A DNA stretch of 64,000 nucleotides, taken from contig CAWINS010000011.1 of assembly GCA_963837335.1 (NCBI GenBank), positions 1-64,000 on the forward strand, given 5' to 3'. Below the pieces are notes generated by a model. That model had not been told where the DNA came from, made no database searches, and was given only the letters and a program-made list of their open reading frames with translations. Shown piece after piece: positions 52,963 to 62,346 of this stretch. Numbering within the stretch: position 1 is the stretch's first letter; every line of letters starts with the position of its first letter. Source of the stretch: RYN-230 sp963837335. GTDB lineage: Bacteria > Actinomycetota > Actinomycetes > Streptosporangiales > Streptosporangiaceae. The position numbers were made by a program, and so were the translations under genes.

Positions 52963-54744
52963 ATGCATTCCGATGACGTAAGTAATTCCCAGCCTGCCGC
53001 GGCTGAGCCTGCCTTTGCTGGCCGGGTACCGGCCGGGTATCCCCCGGTCCGGCAGCAGCCCAGCGGCATGCCCTGCCATCGATATACCCCGTTCCAGCCG
53101 GTCGACCTGCCGGACCGGGCCTGGCCGGGCCGGAGCATCACCCAGGCCCCGCGGTGGCTGTCCACCGACCTCCGCGACGGCAACCAGGCCCTGATCGATC
53201 CCATGAGCCCGGCCCGGAAGCGGACCATGTTCGACCTGCTGGTCCGGATGGGCTACAAGGAGATCGAGGTCGGCTTCCCGTCGGCCAGCCAGACGGACTT
53301 CGACTTCGTCCGGAGCCTGATCGAGGACGGCCGGATTCCCGAGGACGTGCAGATCTCCGTCCTCACCCAGGCTCGTGACGAGCTGATCGAGCGCACCGTG
53401 CAGTCGCTGGCCGGCGCCCCGCGCGCCGCGGTGCACATGTACAACGCGACCGCGCCCGTCTTCCGGCGGGTGGTGTTCGGCAACGACCGGGAGGAGACGA
53501 AGGCCCTGGCCGTGGAGGGCACCCGGTCGGTGATGAAGTACGCCGGGCAGTACCTCGCGGACTGCGACTTCGGCTATGAGTACTCGCCGGAGATCTTCAT
53601 GGACACCGAGCTCGACTACGCCGCCGAGATCTGCGCGGCGGTCATGGATGTCTGGCAGCCGGGGCCCGGCCGGGAGATCATCCTGAACCTGCCCTGCACC
53701 GTCGAGCGGTCCACCCCGAACGTGTACGCCGACCAGATCGAGTGGATGACCCGGAACCTGCCCCACCGTGAGCACGTGTGCCTGTCCGTGCACACCCACA
53801 ACGACCGCGGGACCGCCGTCGCCGACGCGGAGCTGGCGGTGCTGGCCGGCGCGGACCGGATCGAGGGCTGCCTGTTCGGCAACGGCGAGCGGACCGGGAA
53901 CGTCTGCCTGGTCACCCTGGGCCTGAACCTGTTCAGCCAGGGCATCGACCCGATGATCGATTTCTCCGACATCGACGAGATCCGGCGCACCGCCGAGTAC
54001 TGCAACCAGCTTCCGGTGCACCCCCGGCACCCGTACGCGGGGGACCTGGTCTACACGGCGTTCTCCGGCTCGCACCAGGACGCCATCAAGAAGGGCCTGG
54101 AGGCGGTGGAGCGGGACGCCGCGGCCGCCGGGATCGGTGTCCGCGACTTCCCCTGGGCCGTGCCGTACCTGGCCATCGACCCGCAGGACGTGGGACGCAC
54201 GTACGAGGCCGTGATCCGGGTCAACTCCCAGTCCGGCAAGGGCGGCGTGGCCTACATCATGAAGGCCGAGCACCAGCTGGATCTGCCCCGGCGGCTCCAG
54301 ATCGAGTTCTCCCGGGTGGTCCAGGCGCACACCGATGCCGAAGGCGGCGAGGTGTCCCCGGCCAAGATGTGGGAGGCGTTCTCCGACGAGTACCTCGCCC
54401 GGGGAACGGTGGCCCTGCTCGCGCACCACACGTCCTCCGTGGTGGACGCCAAGGACGCGCTCACCGTGGACATCCAGATCGACGGCCAGGAGCATCAGGT
54501 CGAGGGGGCCGGCAACGGGCCGATCTCGGCGTTCTGCGACGCGCTGGCCGCCGTCGGGATCGAGGTCCGGGTGCTCGATTACGCCGAGCACGCGCTCTCC
54601 GCGGGCAGCGACGCGCAGGCGGCCGCCTACGTGGAATGTGAGGTAGACGGCCGCCCCTGGTGGGGCGTGGGCGTCGATGCGAACACGGTGACCGCCTCAC
54701 TGCGCGCCGTTCTTTCGGCCGTGAACCGGTCCCGCCGCGGCTGA
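52963..54744 (+). CDS. leuA: 2-isopropylmalate synthase
   Basis: 593 aa, the long LeuA form of actinomycetes. The HMGL-like TIM barrel starts with STDLRDGNQALIDPM and carries the metal site HTHNDRGTA and the signature LFGNGERTGNV. The C-terminal LeuA dimer/allosteric domain (residues about 450-585) gives leucine feedback control. It condenses acetyl-CoA with 2-oxoisovalerate, the first committed step to leucine. Control by the upstream leader peptide is inferred. Confidence 0.97.
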   Translation: MHSDDVSNSQPAAAEPAFAGRVPAGYPPVRQQPSGMPCHRYTPFQPVDLPDRAWPGRSITQAPRWLSTDLRDGNQALIDPMSPARKRTMFDLLVRMGYKEIEVGFPSASQTDFDFVRSLIEDGRIPEDVQISVLTQARDELIERTVQSLAGAPRAAVHMYNATAPVFRRVVFGNDREETKALAVEGTRSVMKYAGQYLADCDFGYEYSPEIFMDTELDYAAEICAAVMDVWQPGPGREIILNLPCTVERSTPNVYADQIEWMTRNLPHREHVCLSVHTHNDRGTAVADAELAVLAGADRIEGCLFGNGERTGNVCLVTLGLNLFSQGIDPMIDFSDIDEIRRTAEYCNQLPVHPRHPYAGDLVYTAFSGSHQDAIKKGLEAVERDAAAAGIGVRDFPWAVPYLAIDPQDVGRTYEAVIRVNSQSGKGGVAYIMKAEHQLDLPRRLQIEFSRVVQAHTDAEGGEVSPAKMWEAFSDEYLARGTVALLAHHTSSVVDAKDALTVDIQIDGQEHQVEGAGNGPISAFCDALAAVGIEVRVLDYAEHALSAGSDAQAAAYVECEVDGRPWWGVGVDANTVTASLRAVLSAVNRSRRG

Positions 54745-54780
54745 CTGTGATGGCCGGGGTCATCCCCCCGGGTTAGCTCC

Positions 54781-54823
54781 GCGCGCCGGGAACCCGGGAT
54801 CATAACCGGGGTTCCCGGCGCGC
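54781..54823 (+). terminator. leuA terminator
   Basis: GCGCGCCGGGAACCC (54781-54795) and GGGTTCCCGGCGCGC (54809-54823) form a perfect 15-bp stem around a 13-base loop, 36 bp after the leuA stop. Confidence 0.85.
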
Positions 54824-54865
54824 GCCTGCGCCAGGGCAGGGCCCGCGGTGCGCGACAATGGCTGG

Positions 54866-55621
54866 GTGAGCCTGTACCGGGATGACGGGATTGTGCTGCG
54901 CACCCAGAAGCTGGGTGAGGCAGACCGGATCGTCACCATCCTGACCAGGCGGAACGGCCGTGTCCGGGCCGTCGGCAAGGGCGTACGCCGGACGAAGTCA
55001 CGGTTCGGCGCCCGGCTGGAGCCGTTCACCCACGTGGATCTGCTGCTGTACACCGGCCGCTCGCTGGACGTGATCACCCAGGCGGAGACGGTACGGGCGT
55101 ACGGTGAGCCGCTGGCTACGGACTATCCGCGCTACACCAGCGGCACGGCCATGCTGGAGACCGCCGAGCGGTTCACCCCCATGGAGAAGGAGCCCCTCAT
55201 CCGCCAATTCCTGTTGCTGGTCGGCGGCCTGCGGGCACTCGGCGATCGGGTGCATGACCCGCGCCTCGTGCTCGACGCCTACCTGCTGCGGACGCTGGCC
55301 GTGGCGGGGTACGCGCCCGCCCTCGACGAGTGCGCGGTGTGCGGCACCCCGGATGGGGCCGCCCCCGACGACATGACGGGTTCAAGATCCTTCGCTGTCC
55401 CGGCCGGCGGGCTGACCTGCCGGTCCTGCCGGCCGCCGGGCGCCGCGAGCCCCGCGGTGGCGACCATCGCCCTGATGCGGGCGCTGCTGCGCGGCGACTG
55501 GGCCCGGGCCGACGCCAGCCAGGCCCGGCACCAGGTGGAATGCAGCGGCCTGGTGGCCGCCTACGTGCAGTGGCATCTCGAGCACTCCATCCGTTCCCTC
55601 CGTCACGTGGAGCACGTGTGA
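54866..55621 (+). CDS. recO: DNA repair protein RecO
   Basis: 251 aa from the GTG at 54866, where RecO proteins normally begin (SLYRDDGIVLRTQKLGEADRI). An in-frame GTG at 54848 would add six residues. An OB-fold N-terminal domain precedes a helical domain with a zinc-finger-like pattern CAVCG and CRSCRPPG. RecO loads RecA onto SSB-coated DNA with RecR. Its stop overlaps the uppS start (GTGA). Confidence 0.95.
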   Translation: MSLYRDDGIVLRTQKLGEADRIVTILTRRNGRVRAVGKGVRRTKSRFGARLEPFTHVDLLLYTGRSLDVITQAETVRAYGEPLATDYPRYTSGTAMLETAERFTPMEKEPLIRQFLLLVGGLRALGDRVHDPRLVLDAYLLRTLAVAGYAPALDECAVCGTPDGAAPDDMTGSRSFAVPAGGLTCRSCRPPGAASPAVATIALMRALLRGDWARADASQARHQVECSGLVAAYVQWHLEHSIRSLRHVEHV

Positions 55622-56415
55622 GCCGCCCGCCGGTCCGCCCGCCTTACCCGCACCCGGGCGGCGCCCAGCCCCCTGCCATCCCGGCCGACCTGGTGCCCCG
55701 GCACGTCGCCCTGGTCATGGACGGCAACGGGCGCTGGGCCAAGGAGCGCGGGCTGCCCCGCACCGAAGGCCACAAGATGGGCGAGTCCGCCCTCTTCGAC
55801 GTGATCATGGGCGCGATCGAGCTGGGCATCCCCTACCTGTCGGCCTACGCGTTCTCCACCGAGAACTGGCGGCGATCCCCCGATGAGGTCCGCTTCCTGA
55901 TGGGGTTCAACCGGGACGTGATCCGCCGCCGCCGCGACCAGTTGAACGAGGTGGGCGTCCGGGTCCGCTGGGCCGGCCGGACCCCCAGGCTCTGGCGCAG
56001 CGTCATCAAGGAACTCCAGGACGCCGAGCGCATGACCGAGGGTAACTCGGTGCTCACCCTGCAATTTTGTGTCAATTATGGCGGGCGGGCCGAAATCGCT
56101 GACGCGGCGGCGGCGATCGCCCGGGAAGTGGCAGCGGGCCGGCTGAGCCCGGACAAAATCAACGAGAAACTCGTGGCTCGCTATCTTGATGAGCCGGACA
56201 TTCCCGATGTCGATCTGTTCGTGCGGTCCTCGGGGGAGCAGCGCATCTCGAATTTCCTGCTCTGGCAGTCCGCGTACGCCGAACTCGTCTTCCTGGACAC
56301 CCTCTTCCCCGATTTCGACCGGCGCCACCTGTGGCAGGCGTGCGAGATCTACGCGAGCCGGGACCGGCGTTACGGCGGCGCCCAGCCCAACCTGCTGCCG
56401 GTCAGCGGCACCTAG
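55618..56415 (+). CDS. uppS: Isoprenyl (polyprenyl) diphosphate synthase, UppS family
   Basis: 265 aa with a GTG start overlapping the recO stop by 4 bp. The catalytic loop is ALVMDGNGRWAKERGLPR (Asp35); SAYAFSTENWRRS, FCVNYGGRAEI and VDLFVRSSGEQRISNFLLWQ are the other family blocks. It makes the cis-polyprenyl diphosphate lipid carrier for the cell wall. Some actinomycetes have two such enzymes, so chain length cannot be stated. Confidence 0.96.
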   Translation: MSRPPVRPPYPHPGGAQPPAIPADLVPRHVALVMDGNGRWAKERGLPRTEGHKMGESALFDVIMGAIELGIPYLSAYAFSTENWRRSPDEVRFLMGFNRDVIRRRRDQLNEVGVRVRWAGRTPRLWRSVIKELQDAERMTEGNSVLTLQFCVNYGGRAEIADAAAAIAREVAAGRLSPDKINEKLVARYLDEPDIPDVDLFVRSSGEQRISNFLLWQSAYAELVFLDTLFPDFDRRHLWQACEIYASRDRRYGGAQPNLLPVSGT

Positions 56416-56723
56416 CGCAGGCCGATCCAGATACTCAGGGCGAGCAGGACCACCATCGCCAGCACCCGCAGCACCCGGGTCGAGGGCGGCAGTGCGGGCC
56501 ACGACAGCACGGCCAGCCAGGCCAGGAACACGGTGACCACGAGCAGCATGGCCGCCCCGCCCCAGCCACCCACCGCCAGGCCACCGATGAACAGGGCGGC
56601 GATGACCACCGGCGGCAGCCACCGGGGCAGGGCACGAAGATACGCGGCCGGCCGGAGGCTCAGCCGCTCGATGGACTGACGGATCTGCGGGGATTGCTGG
56701 TGCACAGTCACTAAGTATCCCAC
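56412..56723 (-). CDS. Small two-helix membrane protein (DUF6703-like)
   Basis: 103 aa; GTG at 56723 or 56711. A soluble N-terminus (QSPQIRQSIERLSLRPAAYLRALPRW) leads to hydrophobic segments PVVIAALFIGGLAVGGWGG, AMLLVVTVFLAWLAVL and VLAMVVLLALSIWIGL. Small proteins of this layout lie beside uppS in related genomes. Function is unknown. It is convergent with uppS, with a 4-bp overlap of the stops. Confidence 0.7.
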   Translation of the reverse strand: MGYLVTVHQQSPQIRQSIERLSLRPAAYLRALPRWLPPVVIAALFIGGLAVGGWGGAAMLLVVTVFLAWLAVLSWPALPPSTRVLRVLAMVVLLALSIWIGLR

Positions 56724-56896
56724 CGTGGGCGGCTGGCCGGATTTCGGCTCAAGATTTCACATCTCCTTGGCAAAGTTACCCCCTTACCGCCTTCGCTTCC
56801 ATCGGCGATGCGCTTGCGGCTGAATGCCGAGGGAATGGAAAGGCGGAAGGCCTGACGTCGTCCCCCGGCGGTTGCGGGCGCTATCGCATTCGGGGG

Positions 56897-58612
56897 ATGC
56901 AGATGCGTCGGGTAATCACTTTTGCGCTGGTCGTGGGACTTACTTATGCGGGACTTGGAGCATTTGCGCCGGCGCACCCTGGGTCGGGCTCCGGGGCGGC
57001 CGCGGTGCACCTCACGGCGCAGGCCAGCCGGCCCGGGTTCAAGGTAGTCCGGTTCGCCGGGTACACCATCAGGGTCCCCGCGAGCTGGCCAGTGTACCGG
57101 CTGGCCCGTGATCCCAGGCGGTGCGTCCGGTACGACCGGCACGCGGTCTACCTCGGCCAGCCTGGGGTCAACCAGGTGTGTCCCGCGCACCTGGTCGGCC
57201 GCACCGCGACGATCAGCATCCAGGCGGCCAGCCCGACCCCGGGACCGGCCTCCGGCGTGGCCGATCCGGTGGGCACCGGGGCTGCGGTGGGGACCTTGCC
57301 GCAGGTCGGCGGGTCAGTGACCCGCGATGCCCAGGATCAGGAGCTGGGCGCCTCGCTCGCGGATCCGGGCGTATCGGTCACCGGGACCTACACCGGGGGC
57401 GGCCGCGGGGTACTGGCCATCCTGCGCAGCCTGCGGCGGGGGGACGGCCACCTCACCCGGGCCGGCGCCGCGCCGGGCCCCGCCCTGGTGAAGAAGGGCC
57501 CGCGGCGGCCCTGCTCTCCGCGCCGCTGTCCGCCCTGTCCCCGGGCACCGTGACGGTTCCGCGTGCCGGGGCCATCCTGCACGCCGTACGAGCCACCCGG
57601 GCCGGGCACCCGCACCCGCACAAAGGCCGGCACCACCGCCGGGCCCGCAAGCACCGGGGCAGCAAGCACAAGAGGAGCAAGCACAGAGGAGCAAGCACGA
57701 GAGCCGGCACAAAGCCGGTAAGCGTCACGCCCGTAAGCACCGGGCCCGCCACCACGCGCGGGGCAAGCACCGGGCCCATAAGCACCAGGCCCGCAAAGCA
57801 CCGGGCCCATAAGCACCGGGCCCGCAAGCACCGGGCCCATAAGCACCGGAGCCCGCAAGCACCGGGCCCGCCACCACCAGCGGGGCAGGCACCGGGCGCA
57901 TCCGCGCACTCCCCGCCTGCGCATCGCCCGGCACGGCTTCGACAGCTGCACGACTCCCTCCCTGGCCGCGATGCAGGCGTGGCGCCGGGACTTCTCGGCC
58001 ATGGGCGTCTACATCGGCGGCGTAGAAGCCGGCTGTGCCTCCCCGAACCTGACCGCGGGCTGGGTCCGCGGGGTGACCGGCCTGGGCTGGGTCCTCATGC
58101 CGACCTACGTGGGCCGGCAGGCATCCTGCTCGTCGTACTCGGTCCGGATCCGGCCGGCCCGCGCGGTGGCCCAGGGCCACGCCGCGGCGCTCGACGCCAT
58201 CCATCGGGCCGCCGACCTGGGGATGGGCCGGGGCACTCCGGTCTATTACGACATGGAGGCCTACCACGGGCGCCGCCGGTGCAAGGACGCGACGCTGGCC
58301 TTCCTGGACGCCTGGACCCGGACGCTGCACGCGCACGGCTATTCGTCCGGGGTGTACTCCAGCGCCTCGTCCGGGGCCGAGAACCTCGGCTGGGCGCACC
58401 GGGTGAACGGGCACGCGATCGCCAAGCCGGACTCGATGTGGTTCGGCCTGTGGGACAACGAGCAGAACGTGCGGGGCCTGCCGTACCTGCTGCAGAGCTG
58501 GTGGCGGGGGCCGCGGCGGATCAAGCAGTACGAGGGCCCGCACCGGCGCAGGGTGGGCGGGTACAGACTGGACATCGACTCCGACTGGGTCTACGGGGCT
58601 GTTTACCGGTAA
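56897..58612 (+). pseudogene. Secreted DUF1906 (Rv2525c-like) protein with His/Lys/Arg repeat linker, frameshifted
   Basis: The N-terminus from 56897 (QMRRVITFALVVGLTYAGLGAFAPA) is a signal peptide followed by about 170 residues of unknown fold. A linker made of KHRAHKHRAR-type repeats covers about 57600-57900. The C-terminal DUF1906 glycoside-hydrolase-like domain starts at RIARHGFDSCTTPSLAAMQAW and runs intact to 58612 (GTPVYYDMEAY, GYSSGVYSS, QYEGP, DIDSDW). The frame changes near 57495, 57685, 57796 and 57850, the last three inside the linker repeats. DUF1906 proteins such as M. tuberculosis Rv2525c are secreted cell-wall-associated proteins. The basic linker could bind anionic wall polymers. 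Confidence 0.75.
57730..57880 (+). repeat. 15-bp tandem repeats coding KHRAH/KHRAR
   Basis: AAGCACCGGGCCCAT and AAGCACCGGGCCCGC alternate many times. Extra or missing bases between units move the frame, so the same repeats are read in three frames in turn. Confidence 0.85.
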
Positions 58613-58685
58613 TAGGCTGGGCGGATGCGCCCGCCCGATGAGCTGCGGCGCACTGCCCGCCGACCGCCAGCCGGATGGAGTCCTG

Positions 58686-60092
58686 ATGGCCCGCCGTAAC
58701 GACCGCATGGAAACAATCGTCAGCCTGGCCAAGCGCCGTGGCTTTGTCTTCCCCTCCAGTGAGATCTACGGGGGGCTCCGCGCCTCCTGGGACTACGGAC
58801 CGCTGGGCGTGGAGATGAAGAACAACATCAAGCGGCAGTGGTGGAAGGCGATGGTCCAGGAGCGGGACGACATCGTCGGGCTGGACTCCTCGGTCATCCT
58901 GGCCCGCGAGGTGTGGGAGGCCAGCGGCCACGTCACCGAATTCGTGGACCCGCTCACCGAGTGCCAGTCGTGCCACCGCCGTTTCCGCGCCGACCACCTG
59001 ATCGAGGGGTACGAGGAAAAGCACGGCCACCCGCCGGAGAACGGCCTGAAGGACATCGCCTGCCCGCATTGCGGGACCCGGGGCGCGTTCACCGAGCCGC
59101 GCATGTTCAACGGGCTGCTGCGCACGTTCCTCGGCGCAGTGGAGAGGGAAGGGGAGGCGGGTGGGGAGTCCGGCCTGGCCTACCTGCGGCCGGAGACCGC
59201 GCAGGGGATCTTCATCAACTTCCGCAACGTGCTGCAGACCTCACGCAAGAAGATCCCATTCGGCATCGGGCAGATCGGCAAGTCGTTCCGCAACGAGATC
59301 ACCCCGGGGAACTTCATCTTCCGGACCCGCGAGTTCGAGCAGATGGAGATGGAGTTCTTCGTCAAGCCGGGCACCGATGAGGAGTGGCACGAGTACTGGA
59401 TCAAGAGCCGGCTCGCCTGGTTCACCGGCCTCGGCGTGAACGCGGAAAACCTGCGCCTGTACGACCACCCGGCGGACAAGCGCTCGCACTACTCCAAGCG
59501 GACCGTGGACATCGAGTACCGCTACGACTTCACCGGCGTGGAGTGGGGTGAACTGGAGGGCATCGCGAACCGGACCGACTACGACCTGGGCGTGCACGCC
59601 AAGGCGTCCGGCCAGGACCTGTCCTACCTGGACCAGGACTCCGGTGAGCGGTTCGTGCCCTACGTCATCGAGCCCGCGGCCGGGGTCGACCGGTCCATGC
59701 TCGTCTTCCTGCTCGACGCCTACAGCGAGGACGAGGCGCCTGACGCCAAGGGCAAGCTGGAAAAGCGCACCGTGCTCCGGCTGGACCCGCGGCTCGCCCC
59801 GGTCAAGGTGGCGGTGCTGCCCCTGTCCCGCAACGCCGACCTGTCCCCGAAGGCCCGCGACCTGGCCGCCCGGCTGCGCAAGCGGTGGAACACCGACTTC
59901 GACGACGCCAGCGCCATCGGCCGCCGCTACCGGCGGCAGGACGAGATCGGCACCCCGTTCTGCGTGACCGTGGACTTCGACACGCTCACCGACGACGCGG
60001 TGACGGTCCGGGAGCGGGACTCGATGAAGCAGGAGCGGATCGGCATCGACGGCATCGAGGCCTACCTGGCCGAGCGCCTGGACGGCTGCTGA
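58686..60092 (+). CDS. glyS: Glycine--tRNA ligase (GlyQS single-chain type)
   Basis: 468 aa from the ATG at 58686. Class II motif 1 begins GGLRASWDYGPLG, and an inserted zinc module (CQSCHRRF, CPHCGTRG) is seen. Motif 2 lies in GKSFRNEITPGNFIFRTREFEQ and motif 3 in PAAGVDRSMLVFLLDAY. The C-terminal anticodon-binding domain starts at LDPRLAPVKVAVLPL. It charges tRNA-Gly as a homodimer, as in actinobacteria and eukaryotes, unlike the two-chain enzyme of E. coli. Confidence 0.97.
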   Translation: MARRNDRMETIVSLAKRRGFVFPSSEIYGGLRASWDYGPLGVEMKNNIKRQWWKAMVQERDDIVGLDSSVILAREVWEASGHVTEFVDPLTECQSCHRRFRADHLIEGYEEKHGHPPENGLKDIACPHCGTRGAFTEPRMFNGLLRTFLGAVEREGEAGGESGLAYLRPETAQGIFINFRNVLQTSRKKIPFGIGQIGKSFRNEITPGNFIFRTREFEQMEMEFFVKPGTDEEWHEYWIKSRLAWFTGLGVNAENLRLYDHPADKRSHYSKRTVDIEYRYDFTGVEWGELEGIANRTDYDLGVHAKASGQDLSYLDQDSGERFVPYVIEPAAGVDRSMLVFLLDAYSEDEAPDAKGKLEKRTVLRLDPRLAPVKVAVLPLSRNADLSPKARDLAARLRKRWNTDFDDASAIGRRYRRQDEIGTPFCVTVDFDTLTDDAVTVRERDSMKQERIGIDGIEAYLAERLDGC

Positions 60093-60102
60093 ACCCCGCC
60101 GC

Positions 60103-60141
60103 GTGCGGCCCGGCCGGGCCCCGGCACCAGCCGGGCCGCAC
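60103..60141. terminator. Bidirectional terminator after glyS
   Basis: GTGCGGCCCGGC (60103-60114) and GCCGGGCCGCAC (60130-60141) form a perfect 12-bp stem with a 15-base loop between two convergent genes. Confidence 0.8.
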
Positions 60142-60163
60142 GATCAGGGTCATCCGCCCAGAA

Positions 60164-61529
60164 CTACCAGGTAGGCCACGGCCCGGGTCCGCGCACGGAT
60201 GGAGCCCCAGCCAGCGGGACGAACTGCTTCGCCGTCACCGCGCTGATCACCAGGCCGTAGTCGGCGGAGTTGCCGCCGGGGGCCGGGACGGGAACCACGC
60301 CAGGCCGGTGAGCCACGACGATCAGCGTGCTGCCTGAGGAGTTCGTCCACAGCACGTCCTGGGTCTGTCCGGGATACATGCCGTGGAGCGTCCAGGAGCC
60401 CAGTTGCCGCACCACCCGCCCGGTGCCCGCGGAGTACTCGGTGAACGACAGGACCGACGTGAGCGGATGCTTAGTCTCGGTTACGGTCGCGCAGACGATC
60501 TTCGATCCGTCCGGGGTGAGCAGCGCGCTGAAGCCCGAGATCACGTTGACCGCCCGGCCGTGGTGGAACCGCAAGCTCTCGGCGTCCCCGGCCCAGTCCA
60601 GCACCAGCCGGCTGTCCGCCTGCAGGCTGCCGCCCGGGCCATTGGTGTTCAGCAGCCGGACCACGATGCTGTTGCCGACCCACTGCTGGAACGCGAGCGT
60701 CCCGTCCGCGGCCAAGGACAGCGCCTGCCCCATGCCGCCGCCGTTGTTGGTGACCGGCCCAGCCGCCCGGCCACGTCCAGGTCTTTTCGGCGCCCGTGGC
60801 CAGGTCGAAGACGTGGATCACCGGGTCAGCCGGACTGCCCTGGGACAGGCGCAAGGCCACGGCGAGCTGCTTCCCGTCCGCGGACAGCGCCATGCCCTCC
60901 CCGAGGTCCGGCCGGTCATGAAGTCCCGCGGGATGGGCAGCGCCGTGAGCCGGGGCGGGCCGCCGGGCTGGAGCCGCAGCAGGAGGAACTCATTGGCCGT
61001 GGTCAGCCAGTACCGTCCCGCCCGCCCCGATCGTCGTGCTTCCGCCACTGGCTGGCCGCGAGGACGAAGGTGCGGTCGTCGGCCGCCGCGCTCACCGCGC
61101 TGAACGTGGTGTACGGCCGGGGCGGCCGTACCGTGGCCAGCACCTTCCCGGTGGCCGTGGCGCGTACCACGGCGTACGTCGGCTGGCCAAGCGTGCCCTG
61201 GCGGGTCTGTCGGTCGGGGTGCCCAGCGTGACGTAGTAGTCCGGCAGCTGGCTGAGCAGCGACCCGTGGTGGGTGGGAGGCGCAGCCGGGTGCGCCGGCC
61301 GGCCGTGCGCGACCGCGACCGACACGGTCAGCACGACGATCACGGCGGCCGCCGCGGCCAGCGGCGTGAGCGCCCGGAGCCGACCGCCGCCGCAGCCCCA
61401 GGCGGCGGCGCCGCCAGGACCGCGGCGGCTGGGTCGGGGGGCAGCCGGAGCGGCGGGAGCGCTGCCCGGCGGCACCGTGTCCGCGGCGGCCCGCGTCGCG
61501 GCCCGGAGCCGCTCTTCGGTCGCGATCAT
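60164..61529 (-). pseudogene. Membrane-anchored beta-propeller partner of ECF sigma factor, frameshifted
   Basis: From the ATG at 61529 the product reads IATEERLRAATRAAADTVPP, a Pro-rich basic stretch and one membrane helix (LTPLAAAAAVIVVLTVSVAV). The extracellular part is spread over several frames: LLSQLPDYYVTLG, then GQPTYAVVRATATGKVLATV, ANEFLLLRLQPGG, MALSADGKQLAVALRLSQGS and finally an open stretch to 60164 (SLAADGTLAFQQWVGNSIVV). Changes fall near 61210, 61030, 60910 and 60760. Repeated xLSADGxxLA strands suggest a beta-propeller of about 450 aa in all. It is coupled to the sigma gene upstream and may be its anti-sigma or sensor. Confidence 0.65.
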
Positions 61530-62103
61530 GGGTGATCTGTCTCCTCCTGGATAGCCGGCCCAGCGCGGCCAGCCCGCGGGACGTGGTGGATTTGACCGTG
61601 CCGGGGCTGATGCCCATGGACTCCGCGATCTCCGGCTCGGTCTGGTCGAGGTAGAAGCGGAGCACTAAGGCCTCCCGCTGCCGGTCGGGCAGCCGCCGCA
61701 GCGCGCTCAGCACCTGCTGGTGCTCCTCGCCGAGGAGCGCGGCCTGCTCCGCCGAGGCGGCGTCCGCCGGGTCCGGGACCGGGCCGGCGCGCCGCTGGGC
61801 CCGGATCCGCTGCCGCAGCTCTGAGCGGCACCCGTTGAGCGTGGCGGCGCGGGCGTAGCTCAGCGCCTTGCCGGTGTCGGCTAGCTGGCCCCAGCGGCGG
61901 TACAGGCCGCAGAACGCCTCCTGGACCACGTCCTCGGCCGCCGCCCGGTCGCCCAGCATCACGACCGCGAGCCGGATCAGCCCGGTCGCGTGCGACTCGT
62001 ACAGGGCGGTGACGGCCTGCGCGGCGTCCGCGCTGGCCTCGTCGTCCGGCGGGCCCGCCCCGGAACCCGCCCCGCTCGCTCGCGTGCCCATTGGTATGCC
62101 CAC
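61526..62103 (-). CDS. SigE-family ECF RNA polymerase sigma factor, frame change near the end
   Basis: Region 2 (AVTALYESHATGLIRLAVVM, AAAEDVVQEAFCGLYRRWGQL) and region 4 (RLPDRQREALVLRFYLDQTE, AESMGISPGTVKSTTSRGLAALG) are complete; the product is about 190 aa from the GTG at 62103 or the ATG at 62091. In the frame given, no stop occurs before 61003. One frame over, the end reads PAIQEETDHP with a TGA at 61528-61526 that overlaps the ATG of the partner gene. This is the same topology as the first sigma locus of the window. Confidence 0.82.
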
Positions 62104-62346
62104 GTATCAGAGACGCCCCGCCGCGCGGCCAGTTGCTCGCGGCGGTTGGCAAAATTCTCCGCAACGAAAACCGGCCGGTCGTCAGCGCCCCCGCCCAGCA
62201 TGATCGGCGCGGCGCTGCCGTCGGGGCCACGCGGCGGAGGCCCAGCCTGAAATCCGCCGGTTTCAGAAGGGTTGTCACGGCGCAGGATTACGGGCGTTAT
62301 GGCGGCGCCGCAGACCAGGGCCGCCTCCCGGCCCGGAGAGGACACG

